Notes under the pieces: generated by a model
Seen by the model: the letters and a program-made list of their open reading frames with translations, nothing else
Database searches by the model: none
What the model was told of the DNA's origin: nothing
Translations under genes and position numbers: made by a program
Assembly (NCBI GenBank): GCA_003448685.1
Contig: DLXW01000301.1
Span: forward strand, 1-11,173
Direction of reading: 5' to 3'
Source of the DNA: Cyanothece sp. UBA12306
GTDB taxonomy: Bacteria; Cyanobacteriota; Cyanobacteriia; Cyanobacteriales; Microcystaceae
DNA length: 11,173 nt
Shown here: positions 1 through 7,053 of the stretch, piece by piece
Position numbering within the stretch: position 1 is the first letter of the stretch
Layout of the letters: each line of letters opens with the position of its first letter

Positions 1-8
1 TGACGACA

Positions 9-272
9 TTATGATAAAATAATCTTAAGAAAGACTGCACTATTAGCTAACTTAAACCCCGTACCAGAACTAAAAACCTCCCCTAAATCCTGCTTTTCTA
101 CCCAATTTAACAGATAAGTGATTACCTTAGCTTCTCTGTTTCCTGAAATTCGTCCAAGAGGTGGCATAGTGACTAAAGTTCCATCAGCATTACGTTCAAA
201 GCGTAATTCAGGGTTTTTTAGGCTCATTTGCAGTAATTCTGCATCTGTGATGTTTTCGGTTAGCTGTACCAT
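9..272 (-). pseudogene. Uma2-family (DUF820) putative endonuclease, N-terminal part only
   Basis: This minus-strand frame starts at the ATG complement at 270-272. It encodes about 80 residues typical of the N-terminus of cyanobacterial Uma2/DUF820 proteins: NPELRFERNADGTLVTMPP, then an NREAK segment, WVEKQDLGEVFSS and GFKLANSAV. Family members run to roughly 190 residues and carry the PD-(D/E)XK-like catalytic acidic residues further on. Here, after the AV at about residue 80, the expected continuation (usually an RSPD-like stretch) is replaced by FLKIILS and a stop at 9-11. The gene has therefore lost its catalytic half through a frameshift, an insertion or an error near the sequence edge. 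The proteins are abundant in multicopy in cyanobacteria and their physiological role is poorly known. Family assignment is confident from wording of the conserved N-terminus; the cause of the break cannot be seen. Confidence 0.7.
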
Positions 273-299
273 AACGGAAATTAACTTATCAGAAAATTG

Positions 300-385
300 G
301 GTTTAAAACCCCGTCGTTCTACGACGGCTTTTCTTGATGTTTGATCTAGGACTTGAGAACTTCTCAATGGGAGGATGTCAAAATT
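300..385. mobile_element. Possible IS200/IS605-type remnant (PATE-like) with two hairpins
   Basis: Two short foldable elements lie within 85 bases between the Uma2 remnant and metH. The first is a 7-bp stem, CCGTCGT (311-317) and ACGACGG (321-327), with a 3-nt loop. The second is the palindrome TTGAGAACTTCTCAA (353-367), followed directly by TGGGAGGATGTCAAA. Subterminal hairpins without terminal inverted repeats are the hallmark of IS200/IS605 elements and their non-coding derivatives. The GGGAGGATGTCAA tail resembles right ends of cyanobacterial tnpB elements as I remember them; no alignment was possible. No transposase is present. The first hairpin with its flanking CTTTTCTT could instead act as a transcription terminator. 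Confidence 0.35.
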
Positions 386-455
386 AACTTGATTAACTAT
401 AGACGATTTACAGATAGAGCGTTGGTAAAGGCTTTCCTTAATGTAAGATTTTTTT

Positions 456-461
456 TATAAT
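456..461 (+). promoter_or_regulatory. Candidate -10 box for metH
   Basis: A perfect TATAAT sits 38 bases upstream of the metH start codon, right after an eight-T run. No convincing -35 hexamer is seen 16-18 bases upstream (TTTCCT at 433-438 is the nearest), so this would be a cyanobacterial promoter with a good -10 only. I see no cobalamin or SAM riboswitch fold in the roughly 115 bases between the IS-like remnant and the gene. Confidence 0.4.
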
Positions 462-499
462 AGAACTCGAATCATATCTGCTATTGTCTCAAACTCCTT

Positions 500-3400
500 A
501 TGAACAGTACCTTTCTCAACTACCTCCAAAGTCCTAAACGCCCTGTACTCGTCTTTGATGGTGCGACAGGAACCTCATTACAAACCCAAAATTTAACTGC
601 AGAAGACTTTGGTGGCCCCGAATATGAAGGATGCAATGAATATCTTGTCCATACTAATCCAACAGCAGTGGAGAAGGTGCATAGAGGGTTTTTGGATGTG
701 GGTGCAGATGTCATCGAAACTGACACCTTTGGGGGGACTTCGATAGTTCTAGCAGAATACGATTTAGCAGATCAAGCTTATTATCTCAACAAAAAAGCCA
801 CGGAAATTGCCAAACAACTAGCCCAAGAATATTCTACCCCCGAAAAACCTCGTTTTGTGGCGGGTTCTATGGGACCTGGGACTAAATTACCAACCCTCGG
901 ACATATTGACTTTGATATCCTAAAAGATGCCTACGTTGAACAAGCAGAAGGTTTATACGATGGTGGTGCAGATTTATTAATTATTGAAACCTGTCAGGAT
1001 GTATTACAAATTAAGTCAGCTTTAAACGCAGTTGAAGAAGTATTTGAGAAAAAAGGTAATCGTTTACCTATTATGGTTTCAATTACAATGGAAACGATGG
1101 GAACCATGTTAGTGGGGACAGAAATTAGTGCAGCAGTAGCTATTTTAGAACCCTATAATATTGATATTTTGGGACTCAATTGTGCCACGGGTCCCGAACA
1201 GATGAAGGAACATATTAAATATTTATCAGAACATTCCCCCTTTATCGTTTCGTGTATTCCTAATGCAGGTTTACCAGAAAATGTGGGGGGACAAGCACAT
1301 TATCGCTTAACTCCAATTGAATTAAAAATGGCGTTAATGCACTTTATCGAAGATTTAGGAGTGCAAATTATTGGGGGATGTTGTGGAACCCGTCCCGATC
1401 ATATTAAATCATTATCAGAACTTTCCCAAGAGTTAAAACCCAAAGAACGTCAACCAGTTTATGAACCTTCTGCTGCTTCTATTTATAGCACACAACCCTA
1501 TATTCAAGATAATTCTTTCTTGATTGTCGGTGAAAGATTAAACGCCAGTGGTTCTAAGAAATGCCGCAATTTATTGAATAAAGAAGACTGGGATAGTTTG
1601 GTTTCTTTAGCCAAATCTCAAGTAAAAGAAGGAGCGCACGTCCTTGATGTTAACGTAGATTATGTAGGACGGGATGGGGTGCGAGATATGCACGAATTGG
1701 CTTCCCGTCTGGTTAATAATATCACCTTACCTTTGATGCTAGATTCAACTGAATGGCAGAAAATGGAATCAGGTTTAAAGGTTGCTGGTGGTAAATGTAT
1801 CCTCAATTCTACTAACTACGAAGACGGAGAAGAACGCTTTATTAAAGTATTGGAATTAGCTAAAAAATATGGTGCAGGAATAGTCATAGGAACCATCGAT
1901 GAAGAGGGAATGGGACGCACCGCAGATAAAAAATTTGAGATTGCCAAACGCGCTTATAATGCAGCAATAGAATATGGTATTCCTGCCCATGAAATCTTTT
2001 TTGATACCCTAGCTTTGCCCATTTCGACAGGGATCGAAGAAGACAGGGAAAATGGAAAAGCAACCATTGAATCTATTCGTCGTATTCGAGAAGAATTGCC
2101 TGGATGCCATATTTTATTGGGGGTTTCTAATATTTCTTTTGGTTTAAATCCTGCAGCGAGACAAGTTCTCAATTCAGTGTTCTTGTACGAAGCAATGCAA
2201 GTAGGTTTAGATGGGGCAATTGTTAGTGCAAGTAAGATTTTACCCCTAGCAAAAATTGAACCCGAATATCAAAAAATTTGTCGAGATTTAATCTATGATT
2301 TGCGGGAATTTGATGGGGATATTTGCACCTATGATCCCCTAGCTAAATTAACGGAGGTATTTGCTGGGAAAACCACCAAAAAAGATGCTTCACAAACGGC
2401 TAACTTACCTATTGAAGAACGACTGAAACAACATATTATTGATGGGGAAAGGTTAGGATTAGAAGAAGCATTAGAACTAGCATTAAAACAATATCCTCCC
2501 CTCGATATTATTAATGTTTTCCTCCTTGATGGAATGAAGGTAGTCGGTGAGTTATTTGGTTCAGGACAAATGCAATTACCTTTCGTATTACAATCTGCCC
2601 AAACTATGAAAGCTGCTGTTGCTTACCTAGAACCTTTGATGGATAAAGAAGATGCTGATGATAGTGGTAAAGGTATTTTTCTGATCGCAACAGTTAAAGG
2701 GGATGTTCATGATATTGGGAAAAACCTAGTAGATATCATCTTATCCAACAATGGTTACAAGGTCATCAATTTAGGTATTAAACAACCCGTAGAAAACATT
2801 ATTCAAGCTTACGAAGAAAACAAAGCAGACTGCATCGCCATGAGTGGTTTATTGGTGAAATCAACCGCTTTTATGAAGGATAATTTAGAAGCATTTAATG
2901 AACGGGGAATTAGTGTTCCAGTTATTTTAGGTGGTGCAGCATTAACCCCTAAATTTGTTCATGAAGATTGTCAAAATGTCTACAAAGGAAAAGTTGTCTA
3001 TGGAAGGGATGCTTTTTCTGATTTGCACTTTATGGACAAATTAATGCCAGCAAAATCTGCGAAAAACTGGGATGATTTTCAAGGTTTCTTAGGAGAATTT
3101 AACAGTAATAATAGCTTATTCCAAGAGGAAAGGGCAGAAAAAGCAGCCGCTAAAGCATTAGAAAAAAATGGCAAATCTTCTACATCAGAAGAAACTCCAA
3201 AAGTAATTGATACAAAACGTTCGGAATCAGTAAAACTAATTGATCGAGCAACTCCTCCTTTCTGGGGAACCAAAATTTTAAAACCAGAGCAATTTGACTT
3301 AAATGAACTTTTCTGGTATCTAGATTTACAGGCATTAATTGCAGGTCAATGGCAATTCCGTAAACCAAAAGAACAGTCACGAGAAGAATACGATCAATTC

Positions 3401-4078
3401 TTAGCAGAAAAAGTCTATCCTATTTTAGAAGAATGGAAGCAAAAAGTTATCACCGATAATCTGTTACATCCCACGGTGATTTACGGTTATTTTCCTTGTC
3501 AGTCCCAAGGGAATAGTTTGTTAGTTTATGATCCCGAAATTGTTCAAAATTCTAACAATAAAATCCCCGAAAATACTGATCCCATTTGGACAATAGAATT
3601 TCCTCGCCAAAAATCTAGCCGTCGCTTGTGTATTGCAGATTTCTTTAGCCCCAAAGAATCTGGTTTAACTGATGTTTTTCCGATGCAAGCAGTTACAGTA
3701 GGAGAAATTGCCACAGAATATGCCCAAAAACTCTTTGCTGCTAACGATTACACCAATTATCTCTATTATCATGGCATGGCAGTTCAAACCGCAGAAGCTT
3801 TAGCAGAATGGACACATTCTAAAATACGCCAAGAATTAGGATTTGGAGACAAAGAACCTGATAATATTCGAGAAATGCTACAACAACATTATCAAGGTTC
3901 CCGTTACAGCTTCGGGTATCCTGCTTGTCCCAATATCCAAGATCAATACAAGCAATTAGAAATAATGGGCTGCGATCGCATTAATATGTATATGGATGAG
4001 AGTGAACAAATCTATCCTGAACAGTCTACCACTGCCATTATTACCTATCATCCTGTGGCTAAATATTTTACAGCTTAA
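500..4078 (+). CDS. metH: Cobalamin-dependent methionine synthase
   Basis: MetH transfers a methyl group from 5-methyltetrahydrofolate via methylcobalamin to homocysteine, making methionine in the cytoplasm. All four modules are visible in the 1192-residue product. The homocysteine domain (about 1-320) has zinc ligands C228 (LGLNCATGP) and C294/C295 (GGCCGT). The pterin-binding domain (about 335-625) has [11 protein letters not shown] and the [11 protein letters not shown] segment. The cobalamin cap and Rossmann domains (about 635-865) carry the DxHxxG motif at D735-H737-G740; H737 is the lower axial cobalt ligand. After a charged, Ala/Glu/Lys-rich linker (about 875-915) the reactivation domain (about 915-1190) ends with the SAM-binding [11 protein letters not shown] at 1135-1145. 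Length matches E. coli MetH (1227) closely, with no missing key residue. The start at 500 gives the expected short lead-in to the [11 protein letters not shown] motif; no strong Shine-Dalgarno precedes it. A small gene pair begins 23 bases after the stop and could be read through. Confidence 0.97.
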   Translation: MNSTFLNYLQSPKRPVLVFDGATGTSLQTQNLTAEDFGGPEYEGCNEYLVHTNPTAVEKVHRGFLDVGADVIETDTFGGTSIVLAEYDLADQAYYLNKKATEIAKQLAQEYSTPEKPRFVAGSMGPGTKLPTLGHIDFDILKDAYVEQAEGLYDGGADLLIIETCQDVLQIKSALNAVEEVFEKKGNRLPIMVSITMETMGTMLVGTEISAAVAILEPYNIDILGLNCATGPEQMKEHIKYLSEHSPFIVSCIPNAGLPENVGGQAHYRLTPIELKMALMHFIEDLGVQIIGGCCGTRPDHIKSLSELSQELKPKERQPVYEPSAASIYSTQPYIQDNSFLIVGERLNASGSKKCRNLLNKEDWDSLVSLAKSQVKEGAHVLDVNVDYVGRDGVRDMHELASRLVNNITLPLMLDSTEWQKMESGLKVAGGKCILNSTNYEDGEERFIKVLELAKKYGAGIVIGTIDEEGMGRTADKKFEIAKRAYNAAIEYGIPAHEIFFDTLALPISTGIEEDRENGKATIESIRRIREELPGCHILLGVSNISFGLNPAARQVLNSVFLYEAMQVGLDGAIVSASKILPLAKIEPEYQKICRDLIYDLREFDGDICTYDPLAKLTEVFAGKTTKKDASQTANLPIEERLKQHIIDGERLGLEEALELALKQYPPLDIINVFLLDGMKVVGELFGSGQMQLPFVLQSAQTMKAAVAYLEPLMDKEDADDSGKGIFLIATVKGDVHDIGKNLVDIILSNNGYKVINLGIKQPVENIIQAYEENKADCIAMSGLLVKSTAFMKDNLEAFNERGISVPVILGGAALTPKFVHEDCQNVYKGKVVYGRDAFSDLHFMDKLMPAKSAKNWDDFQGFLGEFNSNNSLFQEERAEKAAAKALEKNGKSSTSEETPKVIDTKRSESVKLIDRATPPFWGTKILKPEQFDLNELFWYLDLQALIAGQWQFRKPKEQSREEYDQFLAEKVYPILEEWKQKVITDNLLHPTVIYGYFPCQSQGNSLLVYDPEIVQNSNNKIPENTDPIWTIEFPRQKSSRRLCIADFFSPKESGLTDVFPMQAVTVGEIATEYAQKLFAANDYTNYLYYHGMAVQTAEALAEWTHSKIRQELGFGDKEPDNIREMLQQHYQGSRYSFGYPACPNIQDQYKQLEIMGCDRINMYMDESEQIYPEQSTTAIITYHPVAKYFTA

Positions 4079-4101
4079 GTTTGTCTTAAAATGAAGCTAT
4101 A

Positions 4102-4293
4102 ATGCCAACAGAATCACAATTGTTCAAATGCCTAGTCCTCTGCCAAATATTCTCTAATTTTTATCAGCCAATTCAATTAATTCGATATGATGAAACAAGA
4201 AAAGAGATATTTATCATTGCAGGGGAATTAGGAAATATCGAGATTACTATTTTTCAACAAGGACAATGGAGATATGATGTCACCGCAACCTAA
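4102..4293 (+). CDS. DUF6888-family small protein (first gene of a pair)
   Basis: The 63-residue product has the layout of the cyanobacterial DUF6888 family: MPTESQ, a K-C-x-x-LCQ helix (around residues 9-15), FYQPIQLIRYDE, EIFIIAGELGNIEITIF, and an aromatic GQWRYDV tail. No catalytic residues, signal peptide or membrane segment can be identified, and the family has no known function. The gene follows metH by 23 bases and overlaps the next gene by 17 bases, which suggests translational coupling. In cyanobacteria DUF6888 and DUF6887 genes are usually neighbours, as I recall; that recurring small, overlapping arrangement resembles toxin-antitoxin or other stoichiometric two-protein modules, but this is inference. 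The start is supported by the conserved MPT opening; the ribosome-binding site is weak. Confidence 0.75.
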   Translation: MPTESQLFKCLVLCQIFSNFYQPIQLIRYDETRKEIFIIAGELGNIEITIFQQGQWRYDVTAT

Positions 4294-4477
4294 TTTTAAA
4301 GCAATGAGTCTTCATGAACTCAAGGCATACGTCTTATCCCACAGAGATGATCAAGAAGCATGGAAAGAATTTACTGAACGGGAAAGACCTCATGCTATCT
4401 ATTTTGATACAGATATTCCTTTATCTACCCAACAAGAAAGACTGCAAGAACTTCTTAAAGGTGATCGTTCACATTAA
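4277..4477 (+). CDS. DUF6887-family small protein (second gene of a pair)
   Basis: The 66-residue product opens with PNFKAMSLHELKAYVLSHRD, the signature of the DUF6887 family, then DDQEAWKEFTERER and a variable acidic/charged tail. Two adjacent ATGs exist (4274 and 4277). I prefer 4277, because the GGAG at 4268-4271 then lies at a normal 5-base distance, whereas 4274 leaves only 2 bases. The reading frame overlaps the end of the upstream DUF6888 gene, with the ribosome-binding site inside it, so the two are almost certainly co-translated. The protein is predicted cytoplasmic and mainly helical. Function is unknown. The 'AYVLSHRDD' helix is the conserved part and could be an interaction surface with the partner; that is speculation. 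Confidence 0.75.
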   Translation: MSPQPNFKAMSLHELKAYVLSHRDDQEAWKEFTERERPHAIYFDTDIPLSTQQERLQELLKGDRSH

Positions 4478-4515
4478 TTTCACTGCTTTTGATACTACCT
4501 TAATGTCATTTTTTT

Positions 4516-4719
4516 TCAGGTTTTAGCTATTTCTAGGTTAACCTTTTCAATTGATTTTAACCAATCTTTCCACATTGCGGGATCAGCAGGTTTTCCATCT
4601 TCTAGTAACTGTAAACTACCTAAAAGTTCCCCTACTTCATCAGATTGTGTTTGTTCATAATAATAGTCTAAAAATTCTATCATTGCTAGATAGGCTTGTT
4701 TCTCTGTTAATTTATTCAT
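4516..4719 (-). CDS. Putative immunity protein of a polymorphic-toxin module
   Basis: A 67-residue acidic protein (MNKLTEKQAYLAMIEFLDYYY..., a DEVGELLGSLQLLEDGKPADP core and a WKDWLKSIEKV tail). It is short, predicted helical, and lacks a signal peptide or membrane segment. I recognise the LTEKQAYLAM...LLGSLxLL-DGxPADPxxWxDW pattern as that of small proteins encoded beside CDI/Rhs-type toxin tips, but I cannot name a family. It lies 16 bases downstream of the toxin-like gene on the same strand, in the toxin-then-immunity order. Its own GGAG (4728-4731, complement) sits 8 bases before the ATG, so it can be translated well even if the toxin is not. The gene converges with the DUF6887 gene with only 38 bases between their ends. 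Confidence 0.6.
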   Translation of the reverse strand: MNKLTEKQAYLAMIEFLDYYYEQTQSDEVGELLGSLQLLEDGKPADPAMWKDWLKSIEKVNLEIAKT

Positions 4720-4735
4720 GAACTTGTCTCCATTA

Positions 4736-5035
4736 TCAAGGTGATAGTCTAGAAAAGCCTGTTAATGAATTCCATAAACGAGGATTATTATTGATACCGC
4801 CATTAATAATTTCTCCTTTCCTAACTTGTACCCAAATTTGTTGACCATTTCTGTTATTTTTAGCATACCAATGATTTCCCCATTTGTCTTTTCCTAGATA
4901 ATTATCTAAGTTTAATGCTGTATCAATTAAACATTTCCGATTAGTTGGTGTATCATTAGAAAAGTGACCTTCTATATTACGAAAAATATGGTCTTTTCGT
5001 TTTTCTATTCCTCGTTCTAAGGTATCAGCATCCAT
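4736..5035 (-). CDS. Orphan C-terminal toxin domain, probable RNase-type polymorphic toxin tip
   Basis: The 99-residue product has the character of a detached CDI/Rhs/contact-dependent toxin tip: KDHIFRN, GHFSNDTPTNRKCL, NYLGKDKWGNHWYAKN, GQQIWVQVRKGEIINGGIN, and an NPRLWN tail. Conserved-looking polar residues are H16, H24, T29, R33, W68, R72 and N78. This sequence wording recalls BECR-fold ribonuclease toxins, but I could not verify the fold. There is no secretion signal, repeat shaft or pre-toxin domain. An in-frame stop at 5063-5065 closes the frame upstream, and no Shine-Dalgarno precedes the ATG. It is therefore either a displaced orphan module, a cytoplasmic toxin-antitoxin system built from such a domain, or a relic kept with its immunity gene. 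The partner lies 16 bases downstream. Confidence 0.6.
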   Translation of the reverse strand: MDADTLERGIEKRKDHIFRNIEGHFSNDTPTNRKCLIDTALNLDNYLGKDKWGNHWYAKNNRNGQQIWVQVRKGEIINGGINNNPRLWNSLTGFSRLSP

Positions 5036-5102
5036 AAAATAAATAAGAGCATGATTATTATGTCATTTGAATGCTTAACAGCTTATCGGGTAATACGGGA
5101 AC

Positions 5103-5155
5103 GTTCGTAGTGAGTCTTTTAGGGCTAAAATGGGGCTGAAGCACCCACTACGAAC
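5103..5155. repeat. Palindromic intergenic repeat between toxin module and hypB
   Basis: GTTCGTAGTG (5103-5112) is perfectly complementary to CACTACGAAC (5146-5155). Between them lie partly complementary stretches rich in GGGCT and AGCAC. The element sits 34 bases beyond the hypB stop codon. It resembles the dispersed palindromic repeats seen many times per genome in cyanobacteria. It may also act as a hairpin at the 3' end of hypB mRNA, although no T-run follows it on either strand. Confidence 0.55.
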
Positions 5156-5189
5156 TTTTCTAATTTTGAGTTTAATTATGCCTAACTAC

Positions 5190-6056
5190 TTAAAATAATG
5201 ATAAGGTTTTCTCTAACCAATTATACCAATTATTTAATCCTTCTCCTGTCGTTGAAGAAACTTGAAAAATTTGAATATTAGGGTTAACTTGCTTAGCATA
5301 TTCTAAACAGCGATCTACATCAAATTGAAGGTGGGGAAGGAGATCAATTTTAGTTAAAATCATGATGTCACTTTCCCGAAACATATGGGGATATTTAAGG
5401 GGTTTGTCTTCTCCTTCTGTGACAGAAAGGATAGCAACCTTAGCATATTCTCCCAAATCAAACAGTGCAGGACAAACTAAATTACCCACATTTTCTATCA
5501 TTAAAATGGAGTTGGTTGGGAGATTTAATTGACTGTAACCTTTTTCCACCATATCGGCTTCTAAATGACAGCCTGTACCCGTATTAATTTGAATCACTTG
5601 ACAGCCAGTTTCTCTAATTCTCTGGGCATCATTAGCGGTTTCTTGATCCCCTTCAATTACATTAATATTGATGCGATCTTTTAAATCTTTAATAGTTCGA
5701 GTTAAGAGGGTAGTTTTTCCTGAACCTGGGGAACTTACTAGATTTAATGCCAGAATATTCCTTCCTTTAAACCAACCACGATTTTGGGCAGCAATCAAGT
5801 CATTTTTTCTCAGTATACTTTGTTCTAAACTAATGGTCGTTCCGTGCATTTTTGCATGAATTTGGGCTGTCTCTGTTGAGGCATGGTTATGATGATTATG
5901 GTTGTGATGATCTCCATGATCATGGGAATGGGTAATGACCCTTCCATCGGGTAAAGTATGGGTATGGGAATGATCATTAATAGCTTTTTTTATCCCTGTT
6001 TGAACATCAGTTACAGTGACTTGACTATCATCAGAACAACCACAAGTTACACACAT
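5190..6056 (-). CDS. hypB: Hydrogenase/nickel maturation GTPase HypB
   Basis: HypB is the cytoplasmic GTPase that hands nickel, with HypA, to nickel enzymes under construction. The 288-residue product starts with MCVTCGC, the N-terminal CxxCGC high-affinity nickel site. A His-rich stretch follows (12 His between residues 29 and 58), suited to nickel storage. The G domain has P-loop SSPGSGKT (108-115), the EGDQET switch segment (135-140), CH at 163-164 and C195 (NLVCPA) forming the metal site at the dimer face, and the specificity motif TKID (235-238). All expected residues are present. The start overlaps the 3' end of hypA by 10 bases, so the two are translationally coupled. No hydrogenase or urease subunit is in the window; the divergent neighbour is nickel SOD, which suggests a role in, or shared control with, NiSOD maturation. 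Confidence 0.95.
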   Translation of the reverse strand: MCVTCGCSDDSQVTVTDVQTGIKKAINDHSHTHTLPDGRVITHSHDHGDHHNHNHHNHASTETAQIHAKMHGTTISLEQSILRKNDLIAAQNRGWFKGRNILALNLVSSPGSGKTTLLTRTIKDLKDRININVIEGDQETANDAQRIRETGCQVIQINTGTGCHLEADMVEKGYSQLNLPTNSILMIENVGNLVCPALFDLGEYAKVAILSVTEGEDKPLKYPHMFRESDIMILTKIDLLPHLQFDVDRCLEYAKQVNPNIQIFQVSSTTGEGLNNWYNWLEKTLSLF

Positions 6057-6391
6057 ATTTCGTCCATCTCCATTTCTTTGATTTTTAACTCTTGTCCTTG
6101 AATAATATCTAGTTTAATACTGCCACAGCGATCGCAGGTTCCAAAAGGTTGATCTAGGGCAATTTCTTGACCACAGTCTCGACATTTTCCCCTCCCTGGA
6201 ATTTCAATAATTTCTAAGGTTGCTCCTTCTAATACCGTGCCTTGACAACAAATATCAAAACAAAAGCGAATAGAATCCCCCATAATTGCCGATAGTTGTC
6301 CAATTTCCAAAGTAACTCGCTTAACGGGTATGCCTTGGGCTTGTTCAGTCACAATCGCTACAATATTTTGAGTAATTCCTAGTTCGTGCAT
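6047..6391 (-). CDS. hypA: Nickel metallochaperone HypA
   Basis: HypA binds Ni and a structural Zn and works with HypB to insert nickel, classically into [NiFe]-hydrogenase. The 114-residue product begins MHELGITQ. His2 right after the initiator Met is the invariant nickel ligand, so the ATG complement at 6389-6391 is the start; a TTG 18 bases further upstream must be rejected because it would bury that N-terminus. The zinc site is C70-x2-C73 and C86-x2-C89 (CRDC...CDRC). Three more cysteines lie at 44, 48 and 49 (FCFDICC), as is common in the family. The 3' end overlaps hypB. Transcription would start in the region shared with sodN, in the opposite direction. A TATACA on the minus strand (6423-6418) is a possible -10. 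Confidence 0.95.
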   Translation of the reverse strand: MHELGITQNIVAIVTEQAQGIPVKRVTLEIGQLSAIMGDSIRFCFDICCQGTVLEGATLEIIEIPGRGKCRDCGQEIALDQPFGTCDRCGSIKLDIIQGQELKIKEMEMDEICV

Positions 6392-6557
6392 AATTATGGA
6401 TTGGAACAATACTGTTTTGTATAACGCACAATTTGGAGAAATTGGACTTTTTTTTAGAAAGTCTTAAGCCTTGAAGAATTATCGATTAATTGCTTGTCAT
6501 GGTAGGCCCTAATATCAGACAATAATTATATAAAGATAGTACATCTTATTCAAAGCT
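6392..6557. promoter_or_regulatory. Divergent hypA/sodN control region
   Basis: This 166-bp stretch must hold promoters for both the hypAB and sodN-sodX units. It contains three small symmetrical elements: CAATTT-GGAG-AAATTG (6429-6444), GACTTT-(7 nt)-AAAGTC (6445-6463) and AATTA-TCGAT-TAATT (6477-6491). The first lies just upstream of a minus-strand TATACA (6423-6418) and so could be an operator for hypAB. Toward sodN, an AT-rich TATATAAAG (6527-6535) is a plausible -10, without a clear -35. No site can be assigned to a known regulator by eye; nickel-responsive Nur/Fur-type control is a reasonable guess only. Confidence 0.4.
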
Positions 6558-7037
6558 ATGCTCAACAGAATTGCTACTCAGATTAGACAATGGTTCCCCG
6601 CACCAGAGGTTAGCGCTCACTGCGATGGTCCTTGCGGTGTTTATGACCCCGCTTCTGCTCGTATTTACGCCGAAGCAGTATATTCTATGACCAAGAAAAT
6701 CGCAGATTTAGAAGCTAATATGCCTCCTGCTGAGGATAGAAAAGCTACCGTTGCTTATCACAACACTCTATCTCGCTATATTGCGATTAAGGAAGAGCAA
6801 GCCCAGAAAACCAAAGAAGATTTACTTATTCTCTGGACTGACTACTTTAAGCCTGTACATTTAGAAGAATATCCTGACATTCATGATATCTTTTGGAAGG
6901 CTGCTAAACTTTGCTCTTCTTGTAAAGTAGAAGTTAACGAAGCTCATGCTCACCAATTAATGATGGCTGTAGAAGAAATTCACAAGATTTTCTGGCAAAC
7001 TAAAAAACGTGATGTACCCTGGATCAAAGCTAGTTAG
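6558..7037 (+). CDS. sodN: Nickel-containing superoxide dismutase precursor
   Basis: NiSOD converts superoxide to oxygen and hydrogen peroxide; the active enzyme is a homohexamer of four-helix bundles in the cytoplasm. The 159-residue precursor has a 20-residue leader ending EVSA, followed by HCDGPCGVY, the nickel hook. Residues H21, C22 and C26 become His1, Cys2 and Cys6 of the mature 139-residue protein, and Y29 is the conserved Tyr9. The rest (VYSMTKKIADLEANMP, NTLSRYIAIKEEQAQKTKEDLLILW, FWQTKKRDVPWIKA) matches the family's helical body. The leader is a maturation propeptide rather than a Sec signal. sodX follows after 16 bases, and hypA is divergent upstream. There is no strong Shine-Dalgarno before the ATG. 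Identification is essentially certain. Confidence 0.98.
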   Translation: MLNRIATQIRQWFPAPEVSAHCDGPCGVYDPASARIYAEAVYSMTKKIADLEANMPPAEDRKATVAYHNTLSRYIAIKEEQAQKTKEDLLILWTDYFKPVHLEEYPDIHDIFWKAAKLCSSCKVEVNEAHAHQLMMAVEEIHKIFWQTKKRDVPWIKAS

Positions 7038-7053
7038 ATTTATGTAGTTTAAG

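Noticed and set aside
118..306. A plus-strand frame opposite the Uma2 remnant
   Set aside because: The minus strand carries the recognisable Uma2 N-terminus.
383..499. Looked for a cobalamin or SAM riboswitch upstream of metH
   Set aside because: The leader is short and AT-rich, and I could find neither a B12-box-like segment nor a SAM-type fold.
520..3380. Several 60-75 codon frames antisense to metH (520-726, 1954-2172, 3079-3273, 3180-3380)
   Set aside because: All lie opposite strongly conserved MetH domains and have no recognisable features of their own.
4314..4526. A plus-strand frame overlapping the DUF6887 gene
   Set aside because: It is a frame-shifted reading of the recognisable DUF6887 gene and has no separate ribosome-binding site.
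6392..6409. A six-residue longer hypA start from TTG
   Set aside because: HypA needs its Met-His-Glu N-terminus free for nickel binding, so the ATG at 6391 is the start.
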